DNA of 64,000 nt from Hoplostethus atlanticus (Eukaryota > Chordata > Actinopteri > Trachichthyiformes > Trachichthyidae). This document shows positions 1 through 11,828 of the stretch, piece by piece; within the stretch, counting starts at the first letter, position 1, and each line of letters begins with the position of its first letter. Where the stretch lies: the NCBI GenBank assembly GCA_034670405.1, contig JAXDDX010000071.1:2302501-2366500 (forward strand). Direction: 5' to 3'. Below the pieces are notes generated by a model. The model worked only from the letters and a program-made list of their open reading frames with translations, was not told where the DNA came from and searched no databases. The translations under genes and the position numbers were made by a program.

Positions 1-2106
1 CTTGGGTAATGGAAATGCCCTGCAGCAGCAGAGAATCGATAAACCCGGTGGCCCCCGCCGAGCCGCGGCCGCGGTGCTGCAGATTACCTGAGAAAAGTCG
101 CCTTCCTCCCCCGCCGGTTTCCAAGGAAATGAGGTCACTCGGCGAGGTGCTCTGTTGTTCTGCCAGAGGATCGCAGGCTGGGCACGAACACGCCCGGTTA
201 GACGAGGAAGCCGGAGCTCCTTATCTCCACGTTCCCCTTTCATTTTGCTCCCGGGGCGTGGAGGGAGGAAGCGTGGCCGTGAAGCGATGTTTGGGAGCCG
301 AGCCGAAACAGGAACGGCCGCCTGAACTTTTGCCTCCGCGCAGGCCGAGACGCGGTGGCAGGCCGAGTCCGTTTCCTCTTCCTTTAGATGTATTGTTTGG
401 GTTTCCTGCCCCGGCCGGCCTGTTCACATGTCACAAATCAGTTTTTATTGCTCTGAGTTGAACTTTCGCCGCCCCGCCTCGTTGACGATGGTGAACGTCA
501 CCGGAGAGCTTTTTGCAGTTTGGGAATACCGGGAACGTCTTGACTCTCTGATGGGATGACTGTTATCAAATCCCCTCTCTAATCCAGCCGCGTCGTAATC
601 CGCCCGTCACCCGAGTCACAAGCTTGCCGCGACCGCATGACACGGTGACCCCCCCCCCCGACCAGACGGTACCTGCAGCCTCGCAAATCAGCTTTACTCT
701 CCAGCCGGCTGCAGCCCATAATAAGCCTGCTGAGTATCAGAGCCAATCGACTCTCTTGTCAGTCAGGGAACCAAATGGAGCCTAACTGGTGATTCGGCTG
801 CCGGTGGTCGCCTGGCCTCTAAATCCAGAGGTCCAGATGGACTAGGAGGGGAAACTACCTGAGACGTTTGCCTTGGCAGCGCCCGAAGGCCCGATAAGGC
901 CGGGCTAGCGCGCCATCCGATCACCTGGGAGCGGAAGAGCGTTCGGCTTTCTTTTCTTTGCTCCGACGCCGAGCACTTCTGAAGGAGAACCGACGCCAGA
1001 CTCCGGAGGACGAGGAGTCTGGGACGCGAGCCAGGAGATGGTTGAGAAGCAGCCATTTGTTTCTCGTTTGGCCTCGCGAACCTTTCGGTGACCGGAGCGG
1101 ATACTCGCTCTTCTCCGGTTACAACGCAGCAGAATGATGGAGGCCTGGAGGATGTACAAGAACTCAAAACCCCAGGAGTTAACCATTCCTTATGGTTTAC
1201 GGTTCCAGCCTATCTCGAACGTGCCAAGTGTAATTTTTGGACACTGTTATGCCTGCTGAGATTTATGAAAGAAGAAAAGTCATTTCTGCGTTCACTATTA
1301 GTTCTGGTTGCTGGCAGGGAGGACGCAGGACTTCCAACATCTGGGAGACGCTCCAGTTTCTAGTCGTTCTGCTGATCAGTAACATCCAAACACAACGTCT
1401 GCTGAGGAGGACGTGCACGATACATCACGACCCTGTTAGGCTGTTATGAAGCCATCGCTGGGCCGTTAGTTTCTGAGTCATCTGGACGTGAAATTAGCCA
1501 TCGATCAAAAAGAGGTTCAGGGTGAAGAAATGGGATGCAACTCAGAAACACACCTACTGTGTTGAGAAACAGTAACAGGGGTCGCAGCAGGTCGGAATCC
1601 TTTCAATACAAATAAATGATTTAATACAAAATGCACTTTGGAGAGAGTAATGAGGGGAACTGACCAAACTGGATGTGAAGTGATAGTTCATTAGAAACAC
1701 AGTGAAGTGTTCGTATTAACGGCGGTACCTGAAGAGGCGATGGGGGTCGAGTGAGGAACTGAGAACCGGCCCGTAGCATAGCAAAGATGGCGGATTATGA
1801 CCGCGGCTGTAATTCATCCAAACTGTCTGCAAGTTTCAGGTTTTACGTGTCTAGTTTGACCCTCGAGGTGCCTGAACATCTCCCATGATGCACTGCACAT
1901 ACAGAATATCTAGACTTGAATGAAAGCGGGTTTACCGCCGTGCGTCCCAGCGGCGTTCCCGCTGGAGGTGAAATGGGAGAAAGAGTGTGTTTTCTCCTCT
2001 AAGTGACGCCTGTTGCCACGGCAACGTTACTGTTGTGTACGTGATATCGAACCTGTGATGTATTTAAAGGTTTCTCGTCAATACAGCACAAAATAATCAG
2101 GTTTTA
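1..2106. other. Unique non-coding DNA, GC-rich at the left
   Basis: The first ~1.2 kb is richer in G+C and CpG than most of the window, but the open frames there (up to 150 codons) are of low complexity and resemble no family. It could belong to a regulatory or untranslated part of a gene beyond the left edge. Nothing specific is identified from 1200 to 2106. Confidence 0.4.
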
Positions 2107-2306
2107 ACATTACATTACATTACATTACTTTACATTACATTACATTACATTACTTTACATTACATTACATTACTTTACTTTACATTACATTACTTTACAT
2201 TACATTACATTACTTTACTTTACATTACATTACATTACATTACTTTACATTACATTACTTTACATTACATTACTTTACTTTACATTACATTACTTTACAT
2301 TATGTT
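2107..2306. repeat. Pentanucleotide (TTACA/TTACT)n array
   Basis: About 40 units of TTACA and TTACT in a higher-order alternation, ending in GTTACAGTCATTTATCAGAC, which is the start of a dispersed fish repeat. The array appears to have grown from the TTACATTACA leader of that repeat. Confidence 0.9.
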
Positions 2307-2520
2307 ACAGTCATTTATCAGACGCTTTTATCCAAAGAGACTTACAATAAGTGCATCAACATAGGGAGGTAGAGAACTACTAGTCACCAGAAATCATAAG
2401 TGCATTTCCTTCCTCAACATCATCTAAGAGCAGAACCAGTGTTGAGGTAGAAGAGCAATAAGTTAGATACCTACTTTTATTAAACAAGTGAGATGAATAA
2501 TGAATAAGTGAAGACAGAGA
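2307..2520 (+). mobile_element. Dispersed fish repeat, GCAGACGCTTTTATCC type
   Basis: Contains CAGACGCTTTTATCCAAAGA followed by GACTTACAATAAGTGCATCA, a word combination I recognise as very widespread in teleost genomes. Shorter copies in this window lie at 7820-7880 (with the TTTATCCAAAG segment missing) and, more diverged, at 62519-62580. No coding capacity is seen. I cannot assign a family name with certainty. Confidence 0.6.
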
Positions 2521-2540
2521 ATACTGGGTGCCGTAGACGT

Positions 2541-2582
2541 GACTGACTGACTGACTGACTGACTGACTGACTGACTGACTTT
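2541..2582. repeat. (GACT)n tetranucleotide array
   Basis: About ten perfect GACT units. Confidence 0.9.
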
Positions 2583-3220
2583 ACTTGGCCAACAAGCCAA
2601 AACACAGTAAACATTTACTTTGTCTTGATGATATTTTTGCTGAAGCCTTTTCCCTTCTTATGGGTTTTTCCAGGGACCTTCAGACTTTGTGTGTGTCAGC
2701 TTTCGAAGAACACTTAATTCATATCCCCTGCTCGTTACAGGACACCCGGAGGATTTATTTGACGAGGGCTGAGTGACTTGAATAAGCAGGAAGCCTCGCC
2801 AACATCTGACTTCAATCCGGCGCGGCGGAGGCCCGAGCGCCGCGTTGTCTTAGTGAGGCAGCCAGCGCCGGGTTCAGAGGGATGTCTTCCAAGACAAACC
2901 GCCGCTATCCACCTCTCCGACGCAGCAGAGGGCTTGTATATGAACCACCGGCTGGTTGTTGGATGTCTCCTCCCCCTGCGCCTCCCTCCCTCTCTCCCCC
3001 CCTCCCTCCCTGCTCCACCTCCTCCCTACCTCTCCCTCGTCGTCCCGGCTATTTTTATCCTACGCTCTTTGATCCATTATGTATTCTGGAGCTGCGGTGC
3101 CCCCTTTTATTCTTGGCTACCCACCAACAGAGAGACAGAGAGAGAAAACCGATGATGCCACTCCACTGGCGGTAAATGTATAAAAGCCTCCCCTGGTCAA
3201 ACCTGGAGGACACTGCAGAG

Positions 3221-3257
3221 AGGAGGAGGAGGAGGAGGAGGAGGAGGAGGAGGAGGA
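3221..3257. repeat. (GGA)n trinucleotide tract
   Basis: Twelve or so GGA units in a purine-rich strand that continues to about 3420. Confidence 0.9.
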
Positions 3258-4304
3258 TTAGCCGACTGGAGCAGGAAGAGAGGGATGAGGAGGAAGAGAT
3301 GGGGAACCAGACGGGAGGAAGCCAAAGAGAGAGAGACTAAACGGTGAGGAGAGAGAAGATGGAGATGCAGGAAAAGAGGGAGGAAGGTGGAAGACAAGGA
3401 AACAGAGACACTGAATGAAAATATCTTGGCTGCTGCAGAGAAAGCTTTAACAGTATATCAAGACTAGGGGTTGGCCAGTGTGGACCCAGACCAGGAGCTC
3501 ATACGCCCCATATCACCTGAATCCAGCCCTGCAGGCCGAGATTACACAAGCATGATGCACAATAGGTCAAAAATAAGCAGCTTCTTATCGTATCTTCATT
3601 CCAAAGCACAAAGTAACTGAATGACTCCAAAAGATTCAGTAACTTTGGACTAACAAGGTTGCAGGAAATCAGATTTTTGACTGTTTCCATGAAGCTGTGC
3701 TGAGAGGAACCTCAATATCCTCAATAATGGGTCGAGACCACAAGCCAGAAATGACCACACCTCTGTGATCAAATGCCAAAGTTCACAACAGCTTCCCAAA
3801 ACCTGAAACCAGTTCAGACTAAAGGAGGTTCAACTGACTGTTGAAGTCACGTGTTGAGTGGAACAGAATCATGTTGTGTTAATATCGGTTCACGTCTTCT
3901 AGGTGGAGGTTGTGTGTGTTTTCGTACCATGCCGGTGGAGCGTCCTCGTCAGAATCACATTTTAAAGGTTGAATATGAAATATACAAACACTTTTTATTA
4001 TGACTTATTTATGTTGTTATAATATATTAAATATAAAATACATTTGCATCAATCAGTTTGAACAATTTAATTTCTCAGTGGAAAAAGTCAGAAATAGTTG
4101 GTAGTTTACAGAGTGGTTGGTTGTGTGTTTCTTTAATGAATTATTAAAGTGGAAAAAATGCAATGCAATTTAAAGTTATCAGACCAAGACAAGACATGAC
4201 AGCATGAATTATTTACACAATAGTAAATATGGTAAATCTGAGATATGTTTTAAAATGTTCACGTAAAATATCCCATAAAATAGAAACGACAAGGTGAGTT
4301 GAAA

Positions 4305-4378
4305 TTGAGGAACAGGAGAAAATGTCTCATCTGAGTGTTAAAAAGAAATAAAAGGTAGAAATATGAGATCTTCCTTCC
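4305..4378 (-). repeat. Unnamed dispersed repeat, partial third copy
   Basis: GAGGAACAGGAGAAAATGTC, TCATCTGAGTGTTAAAAAG and GTAGAAATATGAGATCTTCC align with 63660-63745. Confidence 0.6.
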
Positions 4379-4700
4379 TCTTATGCAACCTAACCTCTCA
4401 GTGTTTCGTCTGTCTGGGGGGAGAAAATGCTCTGCAATCCCAGCCCCGCCCCCTCTCCAGGCTGCAGCTCTCCACCAATCACAGCGCAGAGTCTTTTCCA
4501 TGACGACGGGTTACCAAGCAGAATTCCCTCACCTGCCAGGCACCTCCAGAGGCTCTCCATCCCAGAATAGAAAGCCCACAGATGTGTTGTCTGGAGGGAG
4601 GAGGCAGACATCAGACGACCACGTCGCAAATACGTCAGACGTCGTTTACAGCAGGTCGCTGTCTGTCAGGCCGTGATGCTTTTGGAGCTGGTCGCGGCAT

Positions 4701-4722
4701 GCACGTGCACGTGCACGTGCAC
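4701..4722. repeat. (GCACGT)n tract carrying three CACGTG E-boxes
   Basis: Alternating purine-pyrimidine hexamers give CACGTG at 4702, 4708 and 4714. This could bind bHLH factors or adopt Z-DNA, or it may be an ordinary microsatellite. Confidence 0.8.
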
Positions 4723-4878
4723 AAAACACACAAGCAAGTGCACACATGCACACACACTTAGCTATGTTTGATTGTGAAATAGAAATGGCTTGGTGTCAAA
4801 ATATTGATGCTTTGCTGAAATTTCATTTAGGTAGAAGTAAAAGTACTGATGTATTTAAGTAAATGTAAAAAGTATTTA

Positions 4879-4931
4879 ATTGAATTGAATTGAATTGAAT
4901 TGAATTGAATTGAATTGAATTGAATTGAATT
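4879..4931. repeat. (TTGAA)n pentanucleotide array
   Basis: About ten TTGAA/AATTG units. Confidence 0.9.
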
Positions 4932-5189
4932 TAATTGTTTCACACGCAATGCAAAAAGCCAGAGGAGGCAGAAAGTCCAATGTGTGATTTTGCACGTTTG
5001 TACGAGTTTGTAAAAATAATATTGTAGCTAAAGATGCTAACTGCTAGCTGCTATCATGGATAAATACGAGTATTTAATGTTACAGTTGGTTAACTCACCA
5101 TTGTCCAGTTTCTGATGCTAACGGAGGAGAGAATACAGCATCTGTACTCTGTAGTGGATGGGATTTAGAAAGTAATCAAGTAAAATACT

Positions 5190-5190
5190 T

Positions 5191-5224
<34 letters not shown>
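5190..5224. repeat. (ATA)n trinucleotide tract
   Basis: Eleven or so ATA units. Confidence 0.9.
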
Positions 5225-5370
5225 TTACTGACGTAAAAAAATACTCAAAAAAATACAAAAGCTATTCAACTACAATAATGACAGTAGACCTTCATGGTTG
5301 AAGCTCTGAAGCCTCCTGACTGACCTGACTAAACCCAGTGGCCCCATAGGAATACAATAAGTGGTTACAA

Positions 5371-5494
5371 AGTGTGTATGTGCATGCATGTGTGTGTGTG
5401 TGTGCATGCATGTGTGTGTGTGGAATTGTGTTATGCACATGTGTTTGCATTACGTAAGCATGTGCATGCCTGTGTGTGTGTGTGTGTCTGTGTG
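5371..5494. repeat. Interrupted (TG)n tract with GCATGC interruptions
   Basis: TG dinucleotides broken by GCATGCATG words; all alternating purine-pyrimidine. Confidence 0.85.
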
Positions 5495-5555
5495 TATGAC
5501 AGCGGGTTTATTGGGTTGGACTATTGGCCCCACTGTCCTCTTTAACTCCCCCCTC

Positions 5556-5556
<1 letters not shown>

Positions 5557-5607
<51 letters not shown>
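5557..5607. repeat. (AC)n microsatellite
   Basis: About 25 uninterrupted AC units. Confidence 0.95.
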
Positions 5608-5608
<1 letters not shown>

Positions 5609-5740
5609 CGACTAGACCAGGTTTAAAAGCAGCTCTATTAACTGCTGTGCTGACAGTGCTGAAAGTAATGGACTTGACATGTAGGAACAAAGGTTGGCAT
5701 GGAAGCTGGTGGGTTCTCTGTGTGTGTGTATCTGCACTAC

Positions 5741-5745
<5 letters not shown>

Positions 5746-5781
<36 letters not shown>
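5746..5781. repeat. (AC)n microsatellite
   Basis: About 18 AC units. Confidence 0.95.
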
Positions 5782-5783
<2 letters not shown>

Positions 5784-5903
5784 CTGATTCATGCCCCTCT
5801 CCCGGCGGTGTCATTTCTCCTGATTTTCTCTCAATATCAAAACTCTGCACTATATCTGTCACTGCATCACTGCCGTTTCTGAACAGTCAGCAAAATATGT
5901 GAC

Positions 5904-5929
5904 ATTAGCATTAGCATTAGCATTAGCTT
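5904..5929. repeat. (ATTAGC)n short array
   Basis: Four units of the hexamer ATTAGC. Confidence 0.8.
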
Positions 5930-6265
5930 CTCATTCAATTCTCTTTCTGTTGGTGAAATGTGACTTTATGTGACTTTATATTGACATTATGTTATTTTGT
6001 GGCCCCTGCTGTCGCCTCCCATTGCTGTTTTTGTTGGACTGGCAGGTAACCATGAGGTATGGATGTATACTGAGCATGGTGAAGGTTTGTTTTCATCGGT
6101 CAGGTCTGTCACTGAAAAGTCAAACAGTTCAAACTCCAACAAGCTGCATCAGAGAGACAAATACCGAAACCCTGAATGCATCGTTCTGCTGCCAGTGTGG
6201 ACTCACTTCCCCCCGCGGCCCCTCATCCGACCAGCATTCCTCCTCTCTGTATGGGTTTGGCGGGG

Positions 6266-6267
<2 letters not shown>

Positions 6268-6299
<32 letters not shown>
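6268..6299. repeat. (GT)n microsatellite
   Basis: About 16 GT units, 81 bp before an (AC)n tract of matching length at 6381, so the two can pair as an inverted repeat. Confidence 0.95.
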
Positions 6300-6300
<1 letters not shown>

Positions 6301-6379
6301 TGCATGGCTGCCAGCTTGAGCCAGTCAGGTCCTTTCTCATTTTGAAACTGGCCTCAACATGACCTCCACTCCCTCCAGA

Positions 6380-6380
<1 letters not shown>

Positions 6381-6414
<34 letters not shown>
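6381..6414. repeat. (AC)n microsatellite
   Basis: About 17 AC units. Confidence 0.95.
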
Positions 6415-6417
<3 letters not shown>

Positions 6418-6784
6418 TGACAAGCACATGTATTATCAAATACACTCATACAGGTAAAACACCCTTATATGGAGTAATGAGCTGATATCTGCCCTGTTGA
6501 GACAGTGTCACCCCGCCACCAGCTCCGTTTACATTTACGGGATAGAAGAGATTTTGACTGTAACTAGAGGCTGTAAAAGGTTTGTTTGCATCCATGACAT
6601 TGAATAGATGTCGATATGTTGAAAACCCGCGGAAATAAAGGAAAGTTGAGAGCGACGTCGCCGCTCGTCTGGTTTGATGTTGATCTGTCTGTGAAATGTG
6701 ACCAGACTTAAAACAGCTTTAAAAAAAAAAAACGAATTTTCCATCTACAACTCAAACTCTTTAAATCATATTTGAACCCCACTC

Positions 6785-6785
<1 letters not shown>

Positions 6786-6819
<34 letters not shown>
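6786..6819. repeat. (AC)n microsatellite
   Basis: About 17 AC units. Confidence 0.95.
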
Positions 6820-6821
<2 letters not shown>

Positions 6822-7333
6822 GGATTCCTCTTTGCACAAGTGGATTACTTACAACTGCTCAACCCTCAAAGCTCATTTATTGCCACTACGCACTAACCTG
6901 TATATTTTTTGAGGTTTTTGATATTTAGTTTGTTTTGATTTAAAGATGATGATTACTATTTTAAGATCCTTCCACACTAGTTCTTACTGTCCTGTAAAAC
7001 TCTGTTACTCTCCACTCGTCTTCCCTGATCTCTCTCTCTCTCCTCCGGCTGATTCCTCCTCTGTTATTGCTCTCCTGGTAATGAAGACATATAAGGCCTC
7101 GCTGGCGTTCGTGCGTCGGGAGTCCTGGCTCGCCGCCCTGCAGGATCCCACATGTACGAGCTTCTTGTTATCAAATACTAGAGATTTAGTGTGGGACCGG
7201 CGAGGAGCTCCTCACTAAATCAGCCTGTGTGGATTCATGCTTTGTGTTTGTGTGTGTCGTTCTGGGAAAGATCTGATGCTTGTTAGCGGTTTGGTTGGGA
7301 GCGTGTTGTGTGTGTTTATGTGTGTGAAACAGG

Positions 7334-7354
7334 GTGTGTGTGTGTGTGTGTGTG
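7334..7354. repeat. (GT)n microsatellite
   Basis: About ten GT units followed by a G-rich stretch. Confidence 0.85.
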
Positions 7355-7819
7355 GAGGGGGGTTGGGGGGGTGTACATTCCTCAGTGTTACCATAATGAT
7401 AAGTGCTGTTAAAACATTCCTCATGACCTCCAGCACGCCGCCTGCCAAGCCAGTGTACAGTAATTACCGGGGCGGAGGCTCTTCGCTCCCTTCGCCGGAA
7501 ATCTCGGAATTGTTCACCCCACTTAAAGTCTTTTCGGGACGGCATCAACAACAACGATGGAGCGAGGGAAGATCCACACCCAGAAGGGGAACGTGGGCCA
7601 AAATCACACTTAAATACATCCTGCATCATCGCTTTTCAACCTCCGTTTGTCCCGGGAGGATCGGCTGAGCTCCGAGCTGCTTCCTAGCAGAGTTCAACCA
7701 CAGGTTTCTACTGGTGACCGCCGGGCCGCTGGGGTTCTGCTTCTTGGGAAGATCTTGGATTTGATCATCGCCATGTGTTTCTCTGTCGCTTTCCTCACCC
7801 AGGTTCCTCCTTTGTATCG

Positions 7820-7880
7820 TTACATTACATTACAGTCATTTAGCAGACGCTGTACAATAAGTGCAATAAGTATCATCATC
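7820..7880 (+). mobile_element. Internally deleted copy of the GCAGACGCT dispersed repeat
   Basis: Reads TTACATTACAGTCATTTAGC and then CAGACGCTGTACAATAAGTG. Compared with the copy at 2307 it lacks about 17 bp between CAGACGCT and the ACAATAAGTGC block. Confidence 0.6.
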
Positions 7881-8436
7881 CAGGCTTCAACCTGCTGCAT
7901 CACAGTTCACAGAATAAAGGTTCTCAAGGCAGTTCGTCAGTAGAGAAAACCACTTGGTGTCATTATAGTAAGAGCCCATTTCTAAAACACTACATGTTTA
8001 TTTTTTATATTTGAAGTTCGTCATGCAGCATCTCTAAAGAGTCAATCAACTTACATTATTACATGACCTGTAAAAAGGAACATCATTTATTTCCATTGTG
8101 TGCAGTCAGTGATGTGTCTCAGTAGTGAGCATCTCATTGGAGAACAAAACACTTCACCCCCCCCCCTCCTCCCCCTCCTCACCCATGAGTCTGTTTATCT
8201 GCTCCGTCAGTCAGACGGGGGCGTGTCGGCAGGCTGATGCTCTGATTCGCCAAAACCCTGTAAAATCTCAAGTGGCTGTGACCTCTGGCGGTTGCCATGC
8301 AACAAGGAGAGAACAAGGCCATTGTGCAGAGCCGCCATTAAAACACCGACCAGCCACGAGGAAACACCGAGCAGACGCTGATCTCTGATCTTGAGGATTT
8401 TCAAGTTCTAACTCGGATTGGTTTAATAACATGGTT

Positions 8437-8480
8437 TAATAACAATAACAACTTTATTTATATTGCATTTTCCAAACAAC
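8437..8480 (-). mobile_element. Short LINE-type 3' tail fragment
   Basis: The plus strand reads AACTTTATTTATATTGCATT. This is the reverse complement of the TATATAAATAAAG-type terminus of teleost LINE/SINE families. The stronger copy is at 24188. Confidence 0.35.
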
Positions 8481-8750
8481 AGTTAGAAAGTGTGTTTATG
8501 GTAAAATGAGATTACACAACACAAGTAGATCTTCAGACAGTGTTGGCCTCCTGACTGTCTGTTATATAATCCTATATTTGACTGGTGGTTCTTTATGGGT
8601 TAAGAAAAACTCTACAACTCTTTTGCTATGAGGACTGAAAGTTGAATCTCTCGCTTTTTTACCCTGAGCTATTTCTGCACTAAACTCCCAAATACAGACA
8701 AATAACTTCAGACGAGGGGAGGGAGAGGAAGTGCATTTGTTTAGGTTTCT

Positions 8751-8774
8751 GTGTGTGTGTGTGTGTGTGTGTGT
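8751..8774. repeat. (GT)n microsatellite
   Basis: Twelve GT units. Confidence 0.9.
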
Positions 8775-9573
8775 CCGGGGGATTCTCCTGCTGTGTGGTC
8801 TCCATGCTGATAGGGGGGAATTTCCACGGCAGTGATCAAACCCCGCCTCTTTCAAGCCGCCGACACAAGGCCCGGCGTTCTGGATGAGAGGCTGGAATGT
8901 GAGTAATTGCAGCTCAGAGCTCAAGTTGCTTACGGGGTGAAAAGAAAGTCGGAGTGCAAGTTCAGTAAAAACCGGTCTCTCCGGAGAGTAGATCACTCTG
9001 TAGCGCAGTTACAAGTAAGACCCGGCAGCCGTGGGACTGGTCACTTGGTGGTGGTGGCGGTGTAGTGGTGTTAATTTAGGAAAAAGGAAGTGAGGTCATT
9101 GTGTTGATGGTTGAAAAATAAATAAACTCTTTTTAACCTAATCACTGTAGACATGTGATCCTAAGTGGATATTTTTTCATTATTGGATGTTCTCAACACA
9201 TTTTTCTATGAGAGGTGTCCCACAAGGCTCCTTTTCTGGACCACTCTGATTTGGGTTTAAGACATTAAACTCTTTTCATGATTGGAGGTTCTTACACGTC
9301 AAAATTCTGTGGTTTGATTAGAAGTGAAACTGATGATGATTCACTGGAGATTGAAAATCATAAATCCTCCATCATACGCCCTTTAAACAGTGAAGGGAGG
9401 TCAGAGGAGTTCACTGGGCCGGCCCTCCGGCGTCCCCGCCGACCTCGCCGGCCGCTCAACCAAACACCACATGATTGGTGCTTTTTCCCTCCAGCAAGTC
9501 GAGATTATCGATCACAGGCTACCGACATGTTTATGTAAATAACAGTCAGCCATTGAATAATGCCTCTCAGGTG

Positions 9574-9574
9574 T

Positions 9575-9619
<45 letters not shown>
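9574..9619. repeat. (CT)n microsatellite
   Basis: About 22 CT units with one G interruption; a polypyrimidine tract. Confidence 0.95.
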
Positions 9620-9741
9620 TGGGAGGGGGGAGGGGCTGCAAAGTCTCTCCTGGACAAAGTGAGATAGTAATGAACTGATTTGGAGGTCATGGAGGTTAGA
9701 ATCAGTCAAGTTGCCCAGAATGTTCTCACATCAAATGCAAG

Positions 9742-9822
<81 letters not shown>

Positions 9823-9827
9823 CATCC

Positions 9828-9866
<39 letters not shown>

Positions 9867-9883
9867 CATCTATCTATCCATCC

Positions 9884-9918
<35 letters not shown>

Positions 9919-9931
9919 CATCTATCTATCT

Positions 9932-10021
<90 letters not shown>

Positions 10022-10034
10022 CATCTATCTATCC

Positions 10035-10093
<59 letters not shown>

Positions 10094-10094
10094 G

Positions 10095-10129
<35 letters not shown>
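9742..10129. repeat. (TATC)n / (GATA)n tetranucleotide array, ~390 bp
   Basis: About 97 units of CTAT/ATCT, interrupted by a few CCATC variants and by phase slips at about 9945 and 10094. Because 4 is not a multiple of 3, every frame cycles through the same four codons and gives long Tyr-Leu-Ser-Ile frames, which are artefacts. Confidence 0.97.
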
Positions 10130-10131
<2 letters not shown>

Positions 10132-11786
10132 TTCACTCCTGGGATTGAACCACATTCTGGCCACTGACCTGATAATCCGACAGTAGACCGATCTATCAAA
10201 TTAGCATCAATAGTTGTAGCTCCAAATCAAAAGACAGAAACTCCGGTGATGAAACAGCCGATGTGAAGCCGGTGTGACTGACTTCGTGCCAAGCCGGTGG
10301 CCATGAATCAGCGGCGAGTCCTCCTCCGAGCCGCTATCTCTATCTGTCAGCCCTCCAGATCAAATAACCTCCACACAGCTGAGTGCACGGCCGGGCGCTG
10401 GATGGAGGCGGCGACCCTGAGGGACCGCAATGTCAAAGATATAGAGAAACACCAGAGCAGCAGTCGGGGAACAAGCAGTGCCCATCAGCAGTCCTTCCAG
10501 ACACACAGAGGAACCTCGAGGTCACGGAAACTATTGTGTCTTAGGACCAATAGGCTTTTGAAAGTCACTGAGAAATAACCCTGCATTTATTTCACTGAAA
10601 TCTCTTGAATTTGACTTGCAGATGGAAAATGAGCTTTAACTTATCATACATTAACTTTTACTTTAACACACAGTGCTCCAATAAGGGATGCTGCAATCAA
10701 ATGCTGAATTCATAAGGTGCTATAGTATTAAATGCATGTATATTGTTGGTGGAAACCAGTTTTCCTCCTGAATAGAACAAAATGCACAGCAGATGAACAT
10801 ATTTATATCGTATTACTCACATTCAGCACATGTACAGAAAATGTGGGTGGTGGTGAAAATGTTCCCTATTTAAAATCCAACAATACAAACACGAGACAAA
10901 CTAAATGTCCGAGGGGCCGCAGAGAACGTGTATACATCTCCGATCAACATGCCGTGGCAAATCAAAGGCGAAACCATTTTTCACGAACTGTAAGCAAACG
11001 TTACGACGCGCAGAGCGATCCCATATGTCTGCACAGTGTGAGTCAATCAGCGTCTCACACGACCTGCGTGTCAGAATAATGAACGCTTTGTGACTTTTAC
11101 ACGGCAGAGTTTCACCATGTGGGTATTTCCAACTGATGATAGCCTGAAACATTTTCCACTCCGAGCACCTTCCTGCACCACGTCAAATTAAAGAGTCTAT
11201 TTCTGTCATCTCTTTTTTTTGTCGCTTGTGTGAAGTGGTGTGAGGGATCACTGTTTAAATTCAACCTTTATATTAGCAGGTATTCCCAGTGAAATTGAGG
11301 CAGCAGCATCAAACAAAAATACAAGTTGCAGACAAATATACAAATACAAGTATTATTATAAGTATTATTATTATAAGTATAGCAAATATACCATTAAAAT
11401 CACATAAAGCAGCCAAGTCAAGTCTAAAGATACTGGCTGAACAGAGCTTCGACAGTTCCTCGCTGCTTCGACCACAAGATACTCCATAATCAATAAACTA
11501 ACCAAGAGAGACCAGCTCTCCTCGTCCAAGTCCTTTTTCACCGAGTGTGTTCTCAATGTCCTGCCCTTCATTTGATCTCTTCATTTACAGGAAAAGCTAA
11601 ATAACTTTGAATGCGTTTCTAAAGACCCGCCTTCATCTTTTTCTTTTCTGTCTCCATAGCAACGGTGCCAAGGAACCGGAAGATTCATCTTGACATTTTG
11701 GATTTGAGTTTTAGTGTCACGACCTGTCAAAATCTTCCTTCAATTTCCCTAAAAGTGACTTGATAGTAATGTCAGCATTCCTTACA

Positions 11787-11828
11787 GTTAACCAGCTAGT
11801 TAGCTAGTTAGCTAGTTAGCTAGTTAGC
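11787..11828. repeat. (GTTAGCTA)n 8-bp array
   Basis: About five units of an 8-mer containing the self-complementary word TAGCTA. Confidence 0.85.

Larger units (their letters stand above)
2583..4690. other. Unique non-coding DNA
   Basis: Apart from the GGA tract and the partial dispersed repeat at 4305, I see no gene or element. 2820-3060 is GC-rich and pyrimidine-biased. Confidence 0.4.
6820..9573. other. Non-coding DNA with short tracts
   Basis: Contains GT tracts, the 7820 dispersed repeat and the 8437 tail. Otherwise there is no recognisable gene. Confidence 0.4.

Noticed and set aside
9-461. 150-codon plus-strand frame at the left edge
   Set aside because: GC-rich chance frame without any recognisable domain; could at most be untranslated sequence of a neighbouring gene.
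9680-10186. Tyr-Leu-Ser-Ile repeat frames
   Set aside because: Products of the TATC array.
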